A stretch of 64,000 nucleotides of DNA from Nocardia crassostreae (GCF_001613405.1 NZ_BDCH01000028.1:62001-126000), one strand, 5' to 3'. Shown: positions 55,598 through 64,000, counted from the first letter of the stretch. A program made the numbers and translations. The notes: a model not told the origin generated them from the sequence alone.

Positions 55598-55633
55598 TAC
55601 CGTGCCCGGTCCTCGTTGGGGCCGGGCACGGTA
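55598..55633 (+). terminator. hairpin terminator after rpsI
   Basis: TACCGTGCCCGG at 55598-55609 and CCGGGCACGGTA at 55622-55633 are perfect 12-bp complements with a 12-base loop, 19 bases after the rpsI stop. The tail is not U-rich, as often in high-GC actinobacteria. Confidence 0.65.
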
Positions 55634-55734
55634 CGGTCTACACGGCAACCTGTACGAGAGCAGGCTCCCGGCAACGGTTTTCGGACCGCCCGGGCGCCTG
55701 CTCTCGTGCTGTATCTACCGATCAGGGGTGAGGT

Positions 55735-57102
55735 ATGGGACGTTTGTTCGGCACCGACGGAGTCCGCGGGCTCGCCAATGACTCGTTGAGTCCTGAGCTG
55801 GCACTGCAGGTTTCGGCTGCGGCGGCGCAAGTTCTGAGTCGGGGGAAGAAGCGCGCGCTGGCCGTCGTCGGGCGTGATCCGCGCGCCAGTGGGGAAATGC
55901 TGGAGGCCGCGGTCACCGCGGGCCTGACTTCCGCAGGGGTGGACGTGCTTTCGGTGGGCGTGCTGCCCACTCCGGCCGTCGCCTACCTGACCGGCGTGTA
56001 CGACGCCTGCCTGGGCGTGATGATCTCCGCCTCGCACAATCCCATGCCGGACAATGGCATCAAGATCTTCGCCGCGGGCGGGCACAAGCTCGACGACGAG
56101 CTCGAGGATCGCATCGAAGCGGTGGTCGCGGAGCGTGCGTTCGTGCGCCCCACCGGCGCGGGCGTGGGCCGGGTGCTGGGCGGACCCGGGCACGTCTTCG
56201 ACTCCGACGACCGGTACAGCCTGGCGGGCACCCACGAACGCTATGTGGAGCATCTGGTGGAGGCCACCGGGCGCGATCTGAGCGGGCTCACCGTGGTGCT
56301 GGACTGCGCGCACGGCGCGGCCTCGGAGGTCGGTCCCGCCGCCCTGCGCGAGGCGGGCGCAACCGTCATCGCCATCAATGCCGATCCCGACGGCCGCAAT
56401 ATCAACGATGGCTGCGGATCCACCCACCTCGACCAGATTCAGCGCGCGGTGCGCGAGCACGGCGCGGACCTCGGCCTGGCCGTCGACGGCGACGCCGACC
56501 GCTGCCTGGCCGTCGACGCCGCCGGTGCGATCGTGGACGGCGACGCCATCATGGCCATCCTCGCCCTGGCCATGCGCGACTCCGGCGAGCTGGTCCAGCA
56601 GACCCTGGTCGCCACCGTCATGAGCAATCTCGGCCTGCACATCGCCATGCGCGCGGCCGGAATCGCCGTGCGCACCACCGCCGTCGGCGACCGCTACGTC
56701 CTCGAGGAACTCCGCCGCGGCGGCTTCACCCTCGGCGGCGAGCAGTCCGGCCACGTCGTCTTCCCGCAGTTCGGCACCACCGGCGACGGCATCTTCTCCG
56801 GCCTGCGCCTCATGGCCCGCATGGCCCAAACCGGCTCCACCCTGGCCGAATTGGCCGCCGTGGTCGAAACCGTCCCCCAGGTCCTGGTGAACGTCCCCGT
56901 CTCCGACAAGGCCGCCGTCGCCGCCGCCCCCGAAGTCCTCGAAGCCGTCTCCGAAGCCGAACGCCTCCTCGGCGACACCGGCCGAGTCCTGCTCCGCCCC
57001 AGCGGAACCGAACAACTCGTCCGCGTCATGGTCGAAGCCACCGATCCGGACCGCGCCCAACGCCTCGCCGACGACCTCGCCAAACTCGTCGCCGCCGTCT
57101 AG
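55735..57102 (+). CDS. glmM: phosphoglucosamine mutase
   Basis: 455 residues beginning GRLFGTDGVRGLANDSL. It interconverts glucosamine-6-phosphate and glucosamine-1-phosphate for peptidoglycan precursor synthesis. The active-site phosphoserine loop is MISASHNPMPDNG (Ser100), the metal-binding loop is DGDADRCLAVD, the sugar-binding loop is GGEQSGHVVF and the phosphate-binding end is LRPSGTEQLVRVM. It precedes glmS (63796) by several genes, as in mycobacteria. An AGGGGTGAGG ribosome site lies upstream. Confidence 0.97.
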   Translation: MGRLFGTDGVRGLANDSLSPELALQVSAAAAQVLSRGKKRALAVVGRDPRASGEMLEAAVTAGLTSAGVDVLSVGVLPTPAVAYLTGVYDACLGVMISASHNPMPDNGIKIFAAGGHKLDDELEDRIEAVVAERAFVRPTGAGVGRVLGGPGHVFDSDDRYSLAGTHERYVEHLVEATGRDLSGLTVVLDCAHGAASEVGPAALREAGATVIAINADPDGRNINDGCGSTHLDQIQRAVREHGADLGLAVDGDADRCLAVDAAGAIVDGDAIMAILALAMRDSGELVQQTLVATVMSNLGLHIAMRAAGIAVRTTAVGDRYVLEELRRGGFTLGGEQSGHVVFPQFGTTGDGIFSGLRLMARMAQTGSTLAELAAVVETVPQVLVNVPVSDKAAVAAAPEVLEAVSEAERLLGDTGRVLLRPSGTEQLVRVMVEATDPDRAQRLADDLAKLVAAV

Positions 57103-57111
57103 GAGCGTCCG

Positions 57112-57483
57112 ATGCCCGCAGGCCGTCTCGACCGGACCGCGGTGCTCGTCGCGGTGCTCGCGCTGCCGTATCTGATTCTGGTGACGGTCGCGACAACAGG
57201 TCTCGAACCGCCCGAATCGGTGAATCGCCTACTGCGGCACGATGATCGGCCCGGCCCGGATGTGCTGGGCTCGGGCATCGTGCTCGGTGCGGTCGCATTG
57301 GCGGTGGTGGCGTTCGGGCTGGCCGTACGGCGCATCGTCCGGCCGTCCGTTCGCGCGGGCGTGGTTCGCGCTCCGGTGACCGCCCTGCTCGCGGTGGTCC
57401 TGCTGGTCGCCCTCGGCGCGGCCGTCATCGGGCTGATCGTCGACCAGTATCCGTGCTGGACCGGCGAACCCAACTGCGACTGA
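57112..57483 (+). CDS. small predicted membrane protein downstream of glmM
   Basis: 123 residues from the ATG at 57112, nine bases after glmM. Three hydrophobic segments are visible: LVAVLALPYLILVTVA near residue 12, GIVLGAVALAVVAFGLAV near 55 and VTALLAVVLLVALGAAVIGL near 90. The tail has two cysteines (YPCWTGEPNCD). No family recognised. Probably co-transcribed with glmM; its end nearly meets the convergent ABC-F gene. Confidence 0.65.
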   Translation: MPAGRLDRTAVLVAVLALPYLILVTVATTGLEPPESVNRLLRHDDRPGPDVLGSGIVLGAVALAVVAFGLAVRRIVRPSVRAGVVRAPVTALLAVVLLVALGAAVIGLIVDQYPCWTGEPNCD

Positions 57484-57489
57484 GCGTGA

Positions 57490-59136
57490 TCACTGCCGCT
57501 CGGTGAGTCGTCCGGTCTCCATGTGCCAGCGGCGGGTGGCGCGGACATTGTCGAGCATGCGGCGGTCGTGGGTCACCAACAGGACTGTGCCGTCGAAGGT
57601 TTCGACGGCCTGTTCCAGTTGTTCGATGGCGGGGAGGTCCAGGTGGTTGGTGGGCTCGTCGAGGACCAGGAGATTCACACCGCGCGCTTGAAGTAGCGCC
57701 AGGGCGGCGCGGGTGCGCTCGCCCGGGGAGAGGGTGTCGTTGGGGCGCATCACGTGTGGGCCACGCAGGCCGAATTTGGCGAGTAGGGTGCGGACTTCGG
57801 CCTCGGGCCAATCCGGTACCTCGGCGCTGAAAGTGTCGGCGAGCGAGGCGGTTCCGCGGAACAGGCCGCGGGCCTGATCGACCTCGCCGATCGCGACGCC
57901 GGAGCCGAGCATGGCGGATCCGCTGTCCGGCGCGGTCTTTCCGAGCAGCAGGGACAGCAGGGTGGATTTGCCCGCGCCATTGGCCCCGGTCAGGACGATG
58001 CGGTCGCCGTAGTCCACCTGGACGGTGACCGGGCCGAGGGTGAAGTCTCCGCGCGCCACCGTCGCATTCGACAGCGTCGCCACCACCGAACCGCTGCGCG
58101 GGGCGGCGGCGATGGACATGCGCAGTTCCCATTCCTTGCGCGGCTCCTCGACCGCGTCCAGGCGTTCGATGCGCTTGAGCGTCTGCTTGATCTTCGACGC
58201 CTGCTTCTCGGTGGATTCGGCGCGCGCCTTGCGGCCCATCTTGTCGGAGTCCGCGCCCTTGGCCTTGCGCCGGGTATTGCGGACGCCGTGCTCGAGCCAG
58301 TTGCGCTGCATGACGGCGCGGGCTTCCAGCCCGGCCTTGGTGTCGGCGTACTCGTCGTAGGCCTCGCGGGCATGGCGGCGGGCGATGGCGCGCTCCTCCA
58401 GATACGACTCGTAGCCGCCGTCGTAGACGCCGACCTGCTGCTGCGCCAGGTCGAGTTCGACAATGCGATTCACGGTGCGGGCCAGGAACTCCCGGTCGTG
58501 GCTGATGACCATGAGGGGTTCGCGCACACCGGTGACGAACTGTTCGAGACGAGCCAGGCCGTCCAGATCCAGATCGTTGGTCGGCTCGTCCAGCAGCAGG
58601 ATGTCGAAGCGGGACAACAGGACCGAGGCCAGACCGGCGCGGGCCGCCTGCCCACCCGAGAGCACCGTCATATGGGTGTCCAGGCCGTGCGGCAGGCTCT
58701 CGGTGAGGCCGAGTTCGGCGGCGGTCTCGTCGGCGCGCTGTTCGAGGTCGGCGCCGCCGAGCGCCAGCCAGCGTTCCAGGGCGGGGGAGTACTCGTCCTC
58801 GCCGCCGTCGGCGAGCCGCTCGGCGGCGGCGTCCATGACGCGCTGCGCCTCGGCCACCCCGGTGCGCCTGCGCAGGAAGTCGAGGACGGTTTCGCCGGTG
58901 ATGCGCTCGGGTTCCTGCGCGAGGTAGCCGACGGTCGCATCGGGCGGGCTCAGGGTGATCTGGCCTTCGGGTGCACGGCCGTCGGCGAGCATGCGCAGCA
59001 GCGTCGACTTACCGGCCCCGTTCACGCCGACCAGTCCGATCACGTCGCCCGGGGCCAACACCAGATCGAGGTCGGAGAACAGGACCCGCTCGCCGTGTCC
59101 GGCCGCTAGTCCGCGCGCATGAAGAGTGGTGCTCAC
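57490..59136 (-). CDS. ABC-F family ATP-binding protein
   Basis: 548 residues from a GTG at 59136; no Shine-Dalgarno sequence is evident, so the start could differ (in-frame alternative at 59184). Two complete nucleotide-binding domains: Walker A GVNGAGKST and GANGAGKST, signatures LSGGQAARAGLA and LSPGERTRAALA, Walker B DILLLDEPTNDLDL and LLVLDEPTNHLDL. The inter-domain linker is a charged helix pair around residues 230-300. There are no membrane segments. ABC-F proteins act on the ribosome, in translation control or antibiotic protection; which applies here is unknown. Confidence 0.88.
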   Translation of the reverse strand: MSTTLHARGLAAGHGERVLFSDLDLVLAPGDVIGLVGVNGAGKSTLLRMLADGRAPEGQITLSPPDATVGYLAQEPERITGETVLDFLRRRTGVAEAQRVMDAAAERLADGGEDEYSPALERWLALGGADLEQRADETAAELGLTESLPHGLDTHMTVLSGGQAARAGLASVLLSRFDILLLDEPTNDLDLDGLARLEQFVTGVREPLMVISHDREFLARTVNRIVELDLAQQQVGVYDGGYESYLEERAIARRHAREAYDEYADTKAGLEARAVMQRNWLEHGVRNTRRKAKGADSDKMGRKARAESTEKQASKIKQTLKRIERLDAVEEPRKEWELRMSIAAAPRSGSVVATLSNATVARGDFTLGPVTVQVDYGDRIVLTGANGAGKSTLLSLLLGKTAPDSGSAMLGSGVAIGEVDQARGLFRGTASLADTFSAEVPDWPEAEVRTLLAKFGLRGPHVMRPNDTLSPGERTRAALALLQARGVNLLVLDEPTNHLDLPAIEQLEQAVETFDGTVLLVTHDRRMLDNVRATRRWHMETGRLTERQ

Positions 59137-59252
59137 CTGGGGGATTCTGCCCTGTTCAGGGTTGCACCCTGACTCCGGGCCCACTGAAGATCAGGGTGCG
59201 AATGGGTCATGGGACCGATGCCCGGGCGGGCCGTCGCGCGGAGAGTGGAGGT

Positions 59253-59495
59253 ATGACGACACCGACCCCCACCCGCAAGCTCACCCGCTCGACCAGCGAC
59301 AAGTGGATTGCCGACGTATGCGGCGGCTTGGCCGAGTACTTCGGCTGGAACGCCAATATCATCCGCCTGCTGTTCGTGCTGTCCTGCCTGCTGCCCGGCC
59401 CGCAGTTCATCATCTACCTGGTGCTGTGGCTGATCATTCCGAAGAAGCAGGCGCCGACCTATCCCCAGGACGTGAGTTATCCACAATCGGTATGA
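59253..59495 (+). CDS. PspC-domain membrane protein
   Basis: 80 residues from the ATG at 59253, preceded by GTGGAGGT. The PspC motif KLTRSTSDKWIADVCGGLAE leads into YFGWNANIIRLLFVLSCLLP and a membrane helix (QFIIYLVLWLIIPKK). Small PspC proteins sit in the inner membrane and take part in envelope-stress responses in some bacteria. Divergent from the ABC-F gene. Confidence 0.85.
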   Translation: MTTPTPTRKLTRSTSDKWIADVCGGLAEYFGWNANIIRLLFVLSCLLPGPQFIIYLVLWLIIPKKQAPTYPQDVSYPQSV

Positions 59496-59558
59496 ACGCC
59501 CTGCGCCGCCGATGCGCGAGTGACAGGATGATAGCCACGTCACTGCGGAGGAGCGCAC

Positions 59559-59867
59559 ATGGTCACATCCGGTGATCTGCCAGGCCTTGATCTGCCGAAC
59601 CTCGACGCGGACACCGAACTCGGTGCGCTCGGCGCCGTCGAGCTACAGCACCCCACCCAGGACATCGATGGTGACGGCACGCTCGACACCGTGACCACCA
59701 CCAGCGATAACGCCATGCAGGTGTGGACCGACCTGGACCACGACGGCTACGCCGACCACATAACCGTCGTGGACAGCGGCGGCGACTACGCGGCCTGGGA
59801 GTTCCACCACCACCCCGACGGCTCCACCGAATGGGTGCGCACCGACGCCGGTCGCCTGGGCAAATAA
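59559..59867 (+). CDS. small acidic protein with calcium-binding-like Asp repeats (DUF6802-like)
   Basis: 102 residues from the ATG at 59559 with GGAG upstream. Two Asp-rich loops, DIDGDGTLDTVTT and DLDHDGYADHITVVD, resemble thrombospondin-3 or EF-hand-like calcium-binding turns; the protein ends FHHHPDGSTEWVRTDAGRLG. No signal peptide is seen. Similar small proteins near ESX genes in Nocardia are labelled DUF6802 (from memory, unverified). It is followed after 33 bases by a WXG/EspC-like gene. Confidence 0.65.
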   Translation: MVTSGDLPGLDLPNLDADTELGALGAVELQHPTQDIDGDGTLDTVTTTSDNAMQVWTDLDHDGYADHITVVDSGGDYAAWEFHHHPDGSTEWVRTDAGRLGK

Positions 59868-59900
59868 CCGAATCGGGGGATTCGACCAAGGGGGGGACAC

Positions 59901-60221
59901 GTGGGTGGATCCAATGCGCTCGGCGTCGACATCGACGCCCTGCGCACAATGGCAGCAACCCTGCGCGCGAGCGCAAGCACGCTCGACCGGCAATCGCGCC
60001 GCATTGCCGAGCACCCTTTCGGCATAGGCAATGACCAAGCGGGCCGCAACTATTCGGGCCAGGGCACAGTTGTCCACAACGGCCTGGCGCGCATCGCCTC
60101 CAGCCTGCGCAACTGGAGCGCGGCCGCCGCCGCCACCGCCGACGTCTTCGACCACGCCGCAACCGAATACGCCCGCATCGACCGCAACCGCGCCGCAGGC
60201 CTCCCGGGAGCCCGCCGATGA
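59901..60221 (+). CDS. small helical protein, EspC/WXG100-like
   Basis: 106 residues from a GTG at 59901. The composition and heptad-like pattern (DIDALRTMAATLRASASTLD ... LARIASSLRNWSAAAAATAD) predict two long amphipathic helices as in ESX substrates of the EspC/WXG100 superfamily, though the WXG turn is not clear. It overlaps the next gene by four bases (ATGA), so the two form an operon and probably a secreted pair or chaperone pair. Confidence 0.6.
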   Translation: MGGSNALGVDIDALRTMAATLRASASTLDRQSRRIAEHPFGIGNDQAGRNYSGQGTVVHNGLARIASSLRNWSAAAAATADVFDHAATEYARIDRNRAAGLPGARR

Positions 60222-61961
60222 CCTTCGATCCGGCCGGAAAATCGATCGACGAAATCCTCGACCACGGCGCCCCCGGCCTCCAGTACTGGGAACACTTCCT
60301 CCCCCTGTACGCCAAGGCCTTCGCCCCACGCGAACCGGTCACCCTCACCGCCCTGTACGCCGCCTACGACGAGCAACGCGGCATGAACCTGGCCGAACTC
60401 GACACCACCCGAACCTAATTGGCGACAGCCCTCGACACCGCCGAATCCGAATGGTCGACCCTGCTGAGCCTCGCCCACCAACTCCCCGCCATCTGGACCG
60501 GCCACACCGGCGCGGAAGCCCTCACCATGCTCGACACCCAACTGCGCCGCGCCCGCGAGGATCTCGACACCGCCCGCTCCGCCCTCACCGCCCTGAGCGA
60601 TATGGCCGCCCCCCTCCGCTCCGCAGCACTCACCAAAGCCGAACAAACCCTCGCCCTCCTCACCCAAACCCCCCATGGCACACCCAAACCCCCCATGGCA
60701 CAACCAAACTCACCATCGACGGCCACACCCCCGAAGACATAGACGCCCTCCTCACCGAAACCTCCGCCGCTCCCTGGCTGACCGACGTCTTCCGCCCCGA
60801 CGTGGAACACAAGCTCGACACCTTCACAGCGGCCTGCACAACAACGAACAAGTCCTTCGAATCCCACTACGAATCCCTCATCACCGCCCTGAACCAGGTC
60901 TTCGACGTCCCCTACCCCCACCCCGTGGACCTGCTCATCCCCACCCCACCCCCGCCGACCTCCCCCGCGCCCACACCGGAACCACAGTCCGGCTACACGG
61001 CCGACCCGCCACCAACCGCCCCCGCCTCGATCCCCACCTCACCGCCGCTGGTCACGACCACCACCTGGCCCCAGCAACCCCCGACCACCTCAGAATCCGC
61101 TGCCGCCCCCGTGAACTCGACCGCCCCGGCGACCACCCTCGGCCCCACCCAACCAAGCTCGCCCACTTCGCGATCAGAACAGGCGGCGCCACAGCAAGAT
61201 TCGAGCTCCCCGGTTCCGGAATCGGAGCGAGGTGTGGGGCCGGAGTCGCAATCGGAGCCGGACCCGTCGCAATCATCGACCGCAGTGGAGGAGTTGCCAG
61301 GCGTCCTCACAGCGGGCCTGACCGGCCTGGTTGACCTCATCCGCTCCCTGATCACCGGCCTCGGCCTCGACAAACTCCCCACCCTCACCGACCTCCTCAC
61401 CCCCAGAACCCGACCACCACCCCTGACCCCGCCGCCGACCCCGACCCGACCGTCGACCCCGAAACCGGCGCACCCCCATCCAACGACCACGAATCCGGTT
61501 CGGAGACACCACCATCCGACCCGCTTCCCGACCCTCCCGTCCCCGAAGACCAGGCGCCCGTCCAAGGGTCCGAGCCTGCCGAGCCGAGCGTGACGGAGTA
61601 CTGCGAAGACCCCGCCCCGAACCAACCCGCACCACCGCCGTCCTGCGAACCGTCCGGTCCGGATCAGCCAGCTCCACCCGCTCCGCCGAACGACGAGACA
61701 CCACCCATAACCTGCGCGCCCCAGCCCATCCCGCAGCCAATCGACTGCGCCCCGACTCCGAACGAATGCGCCAATCCCACACCGGATCCGAACACCCCAC
61801 CGCCCGGAAACGCCGTCCCACCCCCACCCCAACAGAACCCGCACCCGCCCGCTGACGTCCCCGGTGCACCCGTGAATCCAGTACCACCACTCACCGACAA
61901 CGCCCCCACCACCGAAATCCCGGATGGCGGAATCGAAATCCCCGACACAGCAGAGCGATGA
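60218..61961 (+). pseudogene. large Pro-rich ESX-substrate-like protein, disrupted at three sites
   Basis: Starts at 60218 overlapping the previous gene. The helical N-terminus (PAGKSIDEILDHGAPGLQYW) meets a TAA at 60416-60418, after which the same frame continues LATALDTAESEWSTLLSLAH to 60661. A 20-bp tandem duplication (60662-60701) then shifts the frame; removing one copy leads to KLTIDGHTPEDIDALLTETS and onward. Finally a C5 run at 61400-61404 lacks one C; adding it joins LPTLTDLLTP to QNPTTTPDPAADPD and an acidic Pro/Cys-rich tail ending DGGIEIPDTAER. Restored length is 574 residues. Layout suggests an Esp-like secreted protein; function unknown. Confidence 0.65.
60662..60701 (+). repeat. 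20-bp tandem duplication causing a frameshift
   Basis: Two perfect adjacent copies at 60662-60681 and 60682-60701, each running from ACCCAAACC to ATGGCAC. Twenty is not a multiple of three. The frame with one copy removed reads smoothly across the junction (LTQTPHGTTKLTIDGHTPED), so the second copy is a recent insertion. Confidence 0.9.
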
Positions 61962-62264
61962 CAGCGACGTCCTCCCTCCACCCGGCACGCCATCACACCC
62001 AGGGACATTCAGCGGCACACGCGGCGCCCCACGTCCGGACCAGGTAACGCTCGCTCGATCATCGAGCCAGCTGGATTCCCGCCGCTGGACCTCAGGGACA
62101 GAGGCTCGGGTGTCGAGATCCCCGGCGGCGCAAGTGACATGTGAAGCATCGCCGACCGGGAACTGGTGGCGGTGACACGCCGAAGAATGCCGCCATCAGT
62201 TCCCGGTCGATGCTGTTTCAGATCGGCGTTTGCGTCCTGGAGTGGGCGGGTATGAAGGTGATCT
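61962..62264. other. intergenic region after the disrupted ESX-like gene
   Basis: 303 bases. The first half is Pro/Ser-coding-like in composition (a short open frame 61924-62175 overlaps the previous gene end) but has no ribosome site and is not accepted as a gene. The second half holds the long inverted repeat at 62146-62213. No RNA gene seen. Confidence 0.45.
62146..62213. repeat. long imperfect inverted repeat
   Basis: The left arm 62146-62172 and right arm 62190-62213 share about 20 paired bases built on GACCGGGAACTG/CAGTTCCCGGTC, with one mismatch and one 3-base bulge, around a 17-base loop. It could be a strong terminator for the upstream operon or a dispersed palindrome. There is no U-tract. 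Confidence 0.7.
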
Positions 62265-62783
62265 GTGACAGTTGAGCTGATTGTGTTCTCGGATTATGAG
62301 CAGATTTACCTTCTCGACAGCGAATCGTCGACCGAATTGGCGGACCATTGGCTGGATTCCGAACTGATCGATTATTTGGCGTTGGCGGAGGACGGGGTTG
62401 GGATCCGGACCGGGTTCAATGGTGATGTCGCCGTCGGTATCGAGGTGATCGGCGGACCGCCGGACGGTGACCTGGAGGGTTTCGACACCGTGACCGAGTG
62501 CAGTCTTCGCGCGGATTCCGGTCTGTTGCGGCTCACGTCCCCGACCTACGGCCTGGAGGACGGGGATCTGGTGGCGGTTCCGCGCGGGTGGCTGCGGTTG
62601 CGGGTGTCCTTGACGCGATCACCCGATGACGAGACCCCCGAATGGAGCGACGAATACCCGGAGGATCCCGCCGCTCGGCAGCACATCAGGGTGCAATGCT
62701 GGAGCTCCGAGCAGGGCGGTGCCGTACTGCTAAAGGGCTGGAATCCGCAGACGGGTTCGTTCCACCCCGCCCCGGTGGACTGA
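62265..62783 (+). CDS. hypothetical protein
   Basis: 172 residues from a GTG at 62265 with AAGGTGA upstream. The sequence TVELIVFSDYEQIYLLDSES and a strongly acidic composition suggest a soluble beta-rich cytoplasmic protein. The stand-alone promoter position, low Arg content and lower GC at the start differ from neighbours, hinting at acquisition. It is reminiscent of immunity-type or ComJ-like small proteins, but no family can be named with confidence. Confidence 0.6.
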   Translation: MTVELIVFSDYEQIYLLDSESSTELADHWLDSELIDYLALAEDGVGIRTGFNGDVAVGIEVIGGPPDGDLEGFDTVTECSLRADSGLLRLTSPTYGLEDGDLVAVPRGWLRLRVSLTRSPDDETPEWSDEYPEDPAARQHIRVQCWSSEQGGAVLLKGWNPQTGSFHPAPVD

Positions 62784-62827
62784 ATTCCGTTGCGCCGGCG
62801 CGCGGTATCCGCCGCAGGCGGACTCGG

Positions 62828-63694
62828 CTACTTGCGGAGGGCCTGGACCAGTTGCAGGAGGGGGAGTTTCTGGGGCTTTTCCTCCGGCTCTTCCTCCACT
62901 GCGTCGGGGTCGACGAATTGGGTGTGGGGGATGAGGGCTTCGGGGTCGGCGAAGGCTTTGTATTTTTTGTCGCCGAGGACGGTGTAGTTGAGATAGCCGG
63001 TGAGGATGGCTCGGGTGAGGCGTTCGGTTTTGGGTTCGTGTTTGCCGGCGCCGAGGGCGGACAGGGCGCGACGGCCTTCTACCAGGCCATTATTGGTGGC
63101 TTTGTCGACCGAGCGGAGAAGGGCGTCGCCGCCCCAGGCGGCTGCGAGGGCGACGGCGTTGGAGGAGACCGAGGTCAGGTCGGTGGCGCCGGCCAGGATG
63201 AGGGCGGGGGATTCGATGGCGGGGGCCAAGGATTCGCCAGCGGGGGCGGTGGGGGCGGGGTAGAGGGCGGCTACGGCGGCTACCTCGCGTTGAGAGGCGG
63301 CGATGACGGCCGCACCGGCGCCCATGCCGTGGCCGGCCAGGGCCAGTTTGTCGGGGTGGACGCTGATGTCGCCGACGCCCAGGCGCACCCCGGTGCAGAT
63401 GTCCAGGGCGGTGAGCAGGTCGGTGGCGAGGTTGAGGTGGGAGGGGATGGGACCGCGCTCGGTGTCGGGGGCGGCGGCCACATAGCCCCAGGAGGCGAGG
63501 TGCTCCAGGAGTCGCCGGTAGTTCGCCGCACCGGCCAGCCAGCCGTGGCCGAAGGCGACCGCCGGTAGGTTGAGCCCCTTCTCGGGGGTGTAGACGACGC
63601 CGGGCTGCCCGGCGATGCCGAGGTTGCCGCGCAGCACCTGGTGCGGGCCACGCGCGGTCAGGGTGCTCAGGAGCGTTTTCACAGACGGCGACAC
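62828..63694 (-). CDS. alpha/beta hydrolase (dienelactone hydrolase-like) with altered nucleophile elbow
   Basis: 288 residues from a GTG at 63694; another in-frame GTG lies at 63682 and the open frame extends to 63796. Early motifs NLPAVAFGHGWLAGAANYRR, LASWGYVAAAPDTERG and DKLALAGHGMGAGAAVIAA give the alpha/beta hydrolase fold. The nucleophile elbow, normally G-x-S-x-G, reads GHGMG, so Ser is replaced by Gly. The acid and base residues are not assigned. The C-terminus is acidic then basic (EEEPEEKPQKLP). Divergent from glmS with about 100 bases between. Confidence 0.75.
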   Translation of the reverse strand: MSPSVKTLLSTLTARGPHQVLRGNLGIAGQPGVVYTPEKGLNLPAVAFGHGWLAGAANYRRLLEHLASWGYVAAAPDTERGPIPSHLNLATDLLTALDICTGVRLGVGDISVHPDKLALAGHGMGAGAAVIAASQREVAAVAALYPAPTAPAGESLAPAIESPALILAGATDLTSVSSNAVALAAAWGGDALLRSVDKATNNGLVEGRRALSALGAGKHEPKTERLTRAILTGYLNYTVLGDKKYKAFADPEALIPHTQFVDPDAVEEEPEEKPQKLPLLQLVQALRK

Positions 63695-63795
63695 GACGTT
63701 GAACTTATAGGATGCCCGCGACCTTGGGGCGTTTCGCCCGGTCCCCGTCACATCCGGATTCGCGTGTCGAGCCTGCCCCGTTAGGCTGGTGACCA

Positions 63796-64000
63796 ATGTG
63801 CGGAATCGTGGGGTACGTGGGGTACCGGGATGCCCTCGGCGTAGTAGTGGACGCGTTGCGCCGCATGGAGTATCGAGGCTACGACTCCGCCGGAGTCGCC
63901 ATTCTGGACGGCGCGGGCGGACTCGCCGTCGAGCGCAAGGCGGGCCGCCTGGCGAATCTGGAAGCCGAACTAGGCGAATCGGGCACGGAGCGTTTCGCGG
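63796..64000 (+). CDS. glmS: glutamine-fructose-6-phosphate aminotransferase, N-terminal part (runs off right edge)
   Basis: 68 codons from the ATG at 63796 are visible. MCGIVGYVGYRDALGVVVDA has the catalytic Cys as residue 2 after Met removal, and RRMEYRGYDSAGVAIL is the Ntn-type glutaminase motif of GlmS. It makes glucosamine-6-phosphate for GlmM, whose gene is at 55735. Confidence 0.95.
   Translation, partial: MCGIVGYVGYRDALGVVVDALRRMEYRGYDSAGVAILDGAGGLAVERKAGRLANLEAELGESGTERFA

Noticed and set aside
61924..62175. Possible small gene after the disrupted ESX-like gene
   Set aside because: Overlaps the end of that gene, has no ribosome site and no recognisable domain.

Overview
This window looks like a chromosomal segment of a high-GC actinobacterium, most likely Nocardia or a close Nocardiaceae relative. 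The gene order infA-rpmJ-rpsM-rpsK-rpsD-rpoA-rplQ-truA, then a type VII secretion (ESX-4-like) locus, then rplM-rpsI-glmM and glmS, is the arrangement known around ESX-4 in Mycobacterium tuberculosis. GTG starts are common, and lipoproteins, FHA proteins and a Ser/Thr kinase are plentiful. No rRNA, tRNA, CRISPR array or classical insertion sequence was seen.

Layout. 1-9677: a catabolic block with an amino-acid permease, gabD, gabT and a gamma-aminobutyraldehyde dehydrogenase on the minus strand. A divergent PucR-type regulator follows, then a large NAD-glutamate dehydrogenase of the short 115-kDa class. Together they can take putrescine or GABA to succinate and recycle the glutamate made by GabT. 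9873-13293: a proline-rich MinD/ParA-like ATPase of the kind associated with ESX systems. 13627-18696: ribosomal/RNA polymerase genes and truA. 18742-25534: four paralogous AraC-type regulators interleaved with two nitrilase-family proteins. Both nitrilases keep the catalytic Glu and Lys but have Gly161 in place of the catalytic Cys. 25598-28750: csoR with a clear operator, an MTA phosphorylase, an SDR epimerase and an FMN reductase.

28752-54389: the ESX-4-like locus and its surroundings. It holds eccE, eccB, an inserted Rpn-type nuclease pair, eccC, eccD, mycP, two WXG100 genes, three related lipoproteins, a Ser/Thr kinase, an FHA protein, a zinc metallopeptidase lipoprotein, an FHA-ABC transporter and an ATPase-like protein with a secreted tail. 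54678-64000: rplM, rpsI, glmM, an ABC-F protein, small membrane proteins, a second small ESX-like gene group, an alpha/beta hydrolase with an altered nucleophile motif, and the start of glmS.

The main observation is that coding disruptions are confined to secretion-associated genes. As read, the MinD-like gene, eccE, eccC, two lipoprotein genes, the ATPase-like gene and the gene at 60218-61961 carry frameshifts in short G/C runs, in-frame stops, an internal deletion or a 20-bp tandem duplication. Removing each lesion rejoins recognisable protein and restores a length divisible by three. No such lesion was noticed in the housekeeping genes. Whether this is real decay, slippage-based variation or sequencing error cannot be decided from one sequence. 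The second observation is the AraC/nitrilase-pseudoenzyme array, which looks like a sensing or regulatory module rather than a nitrile-degrading operon.
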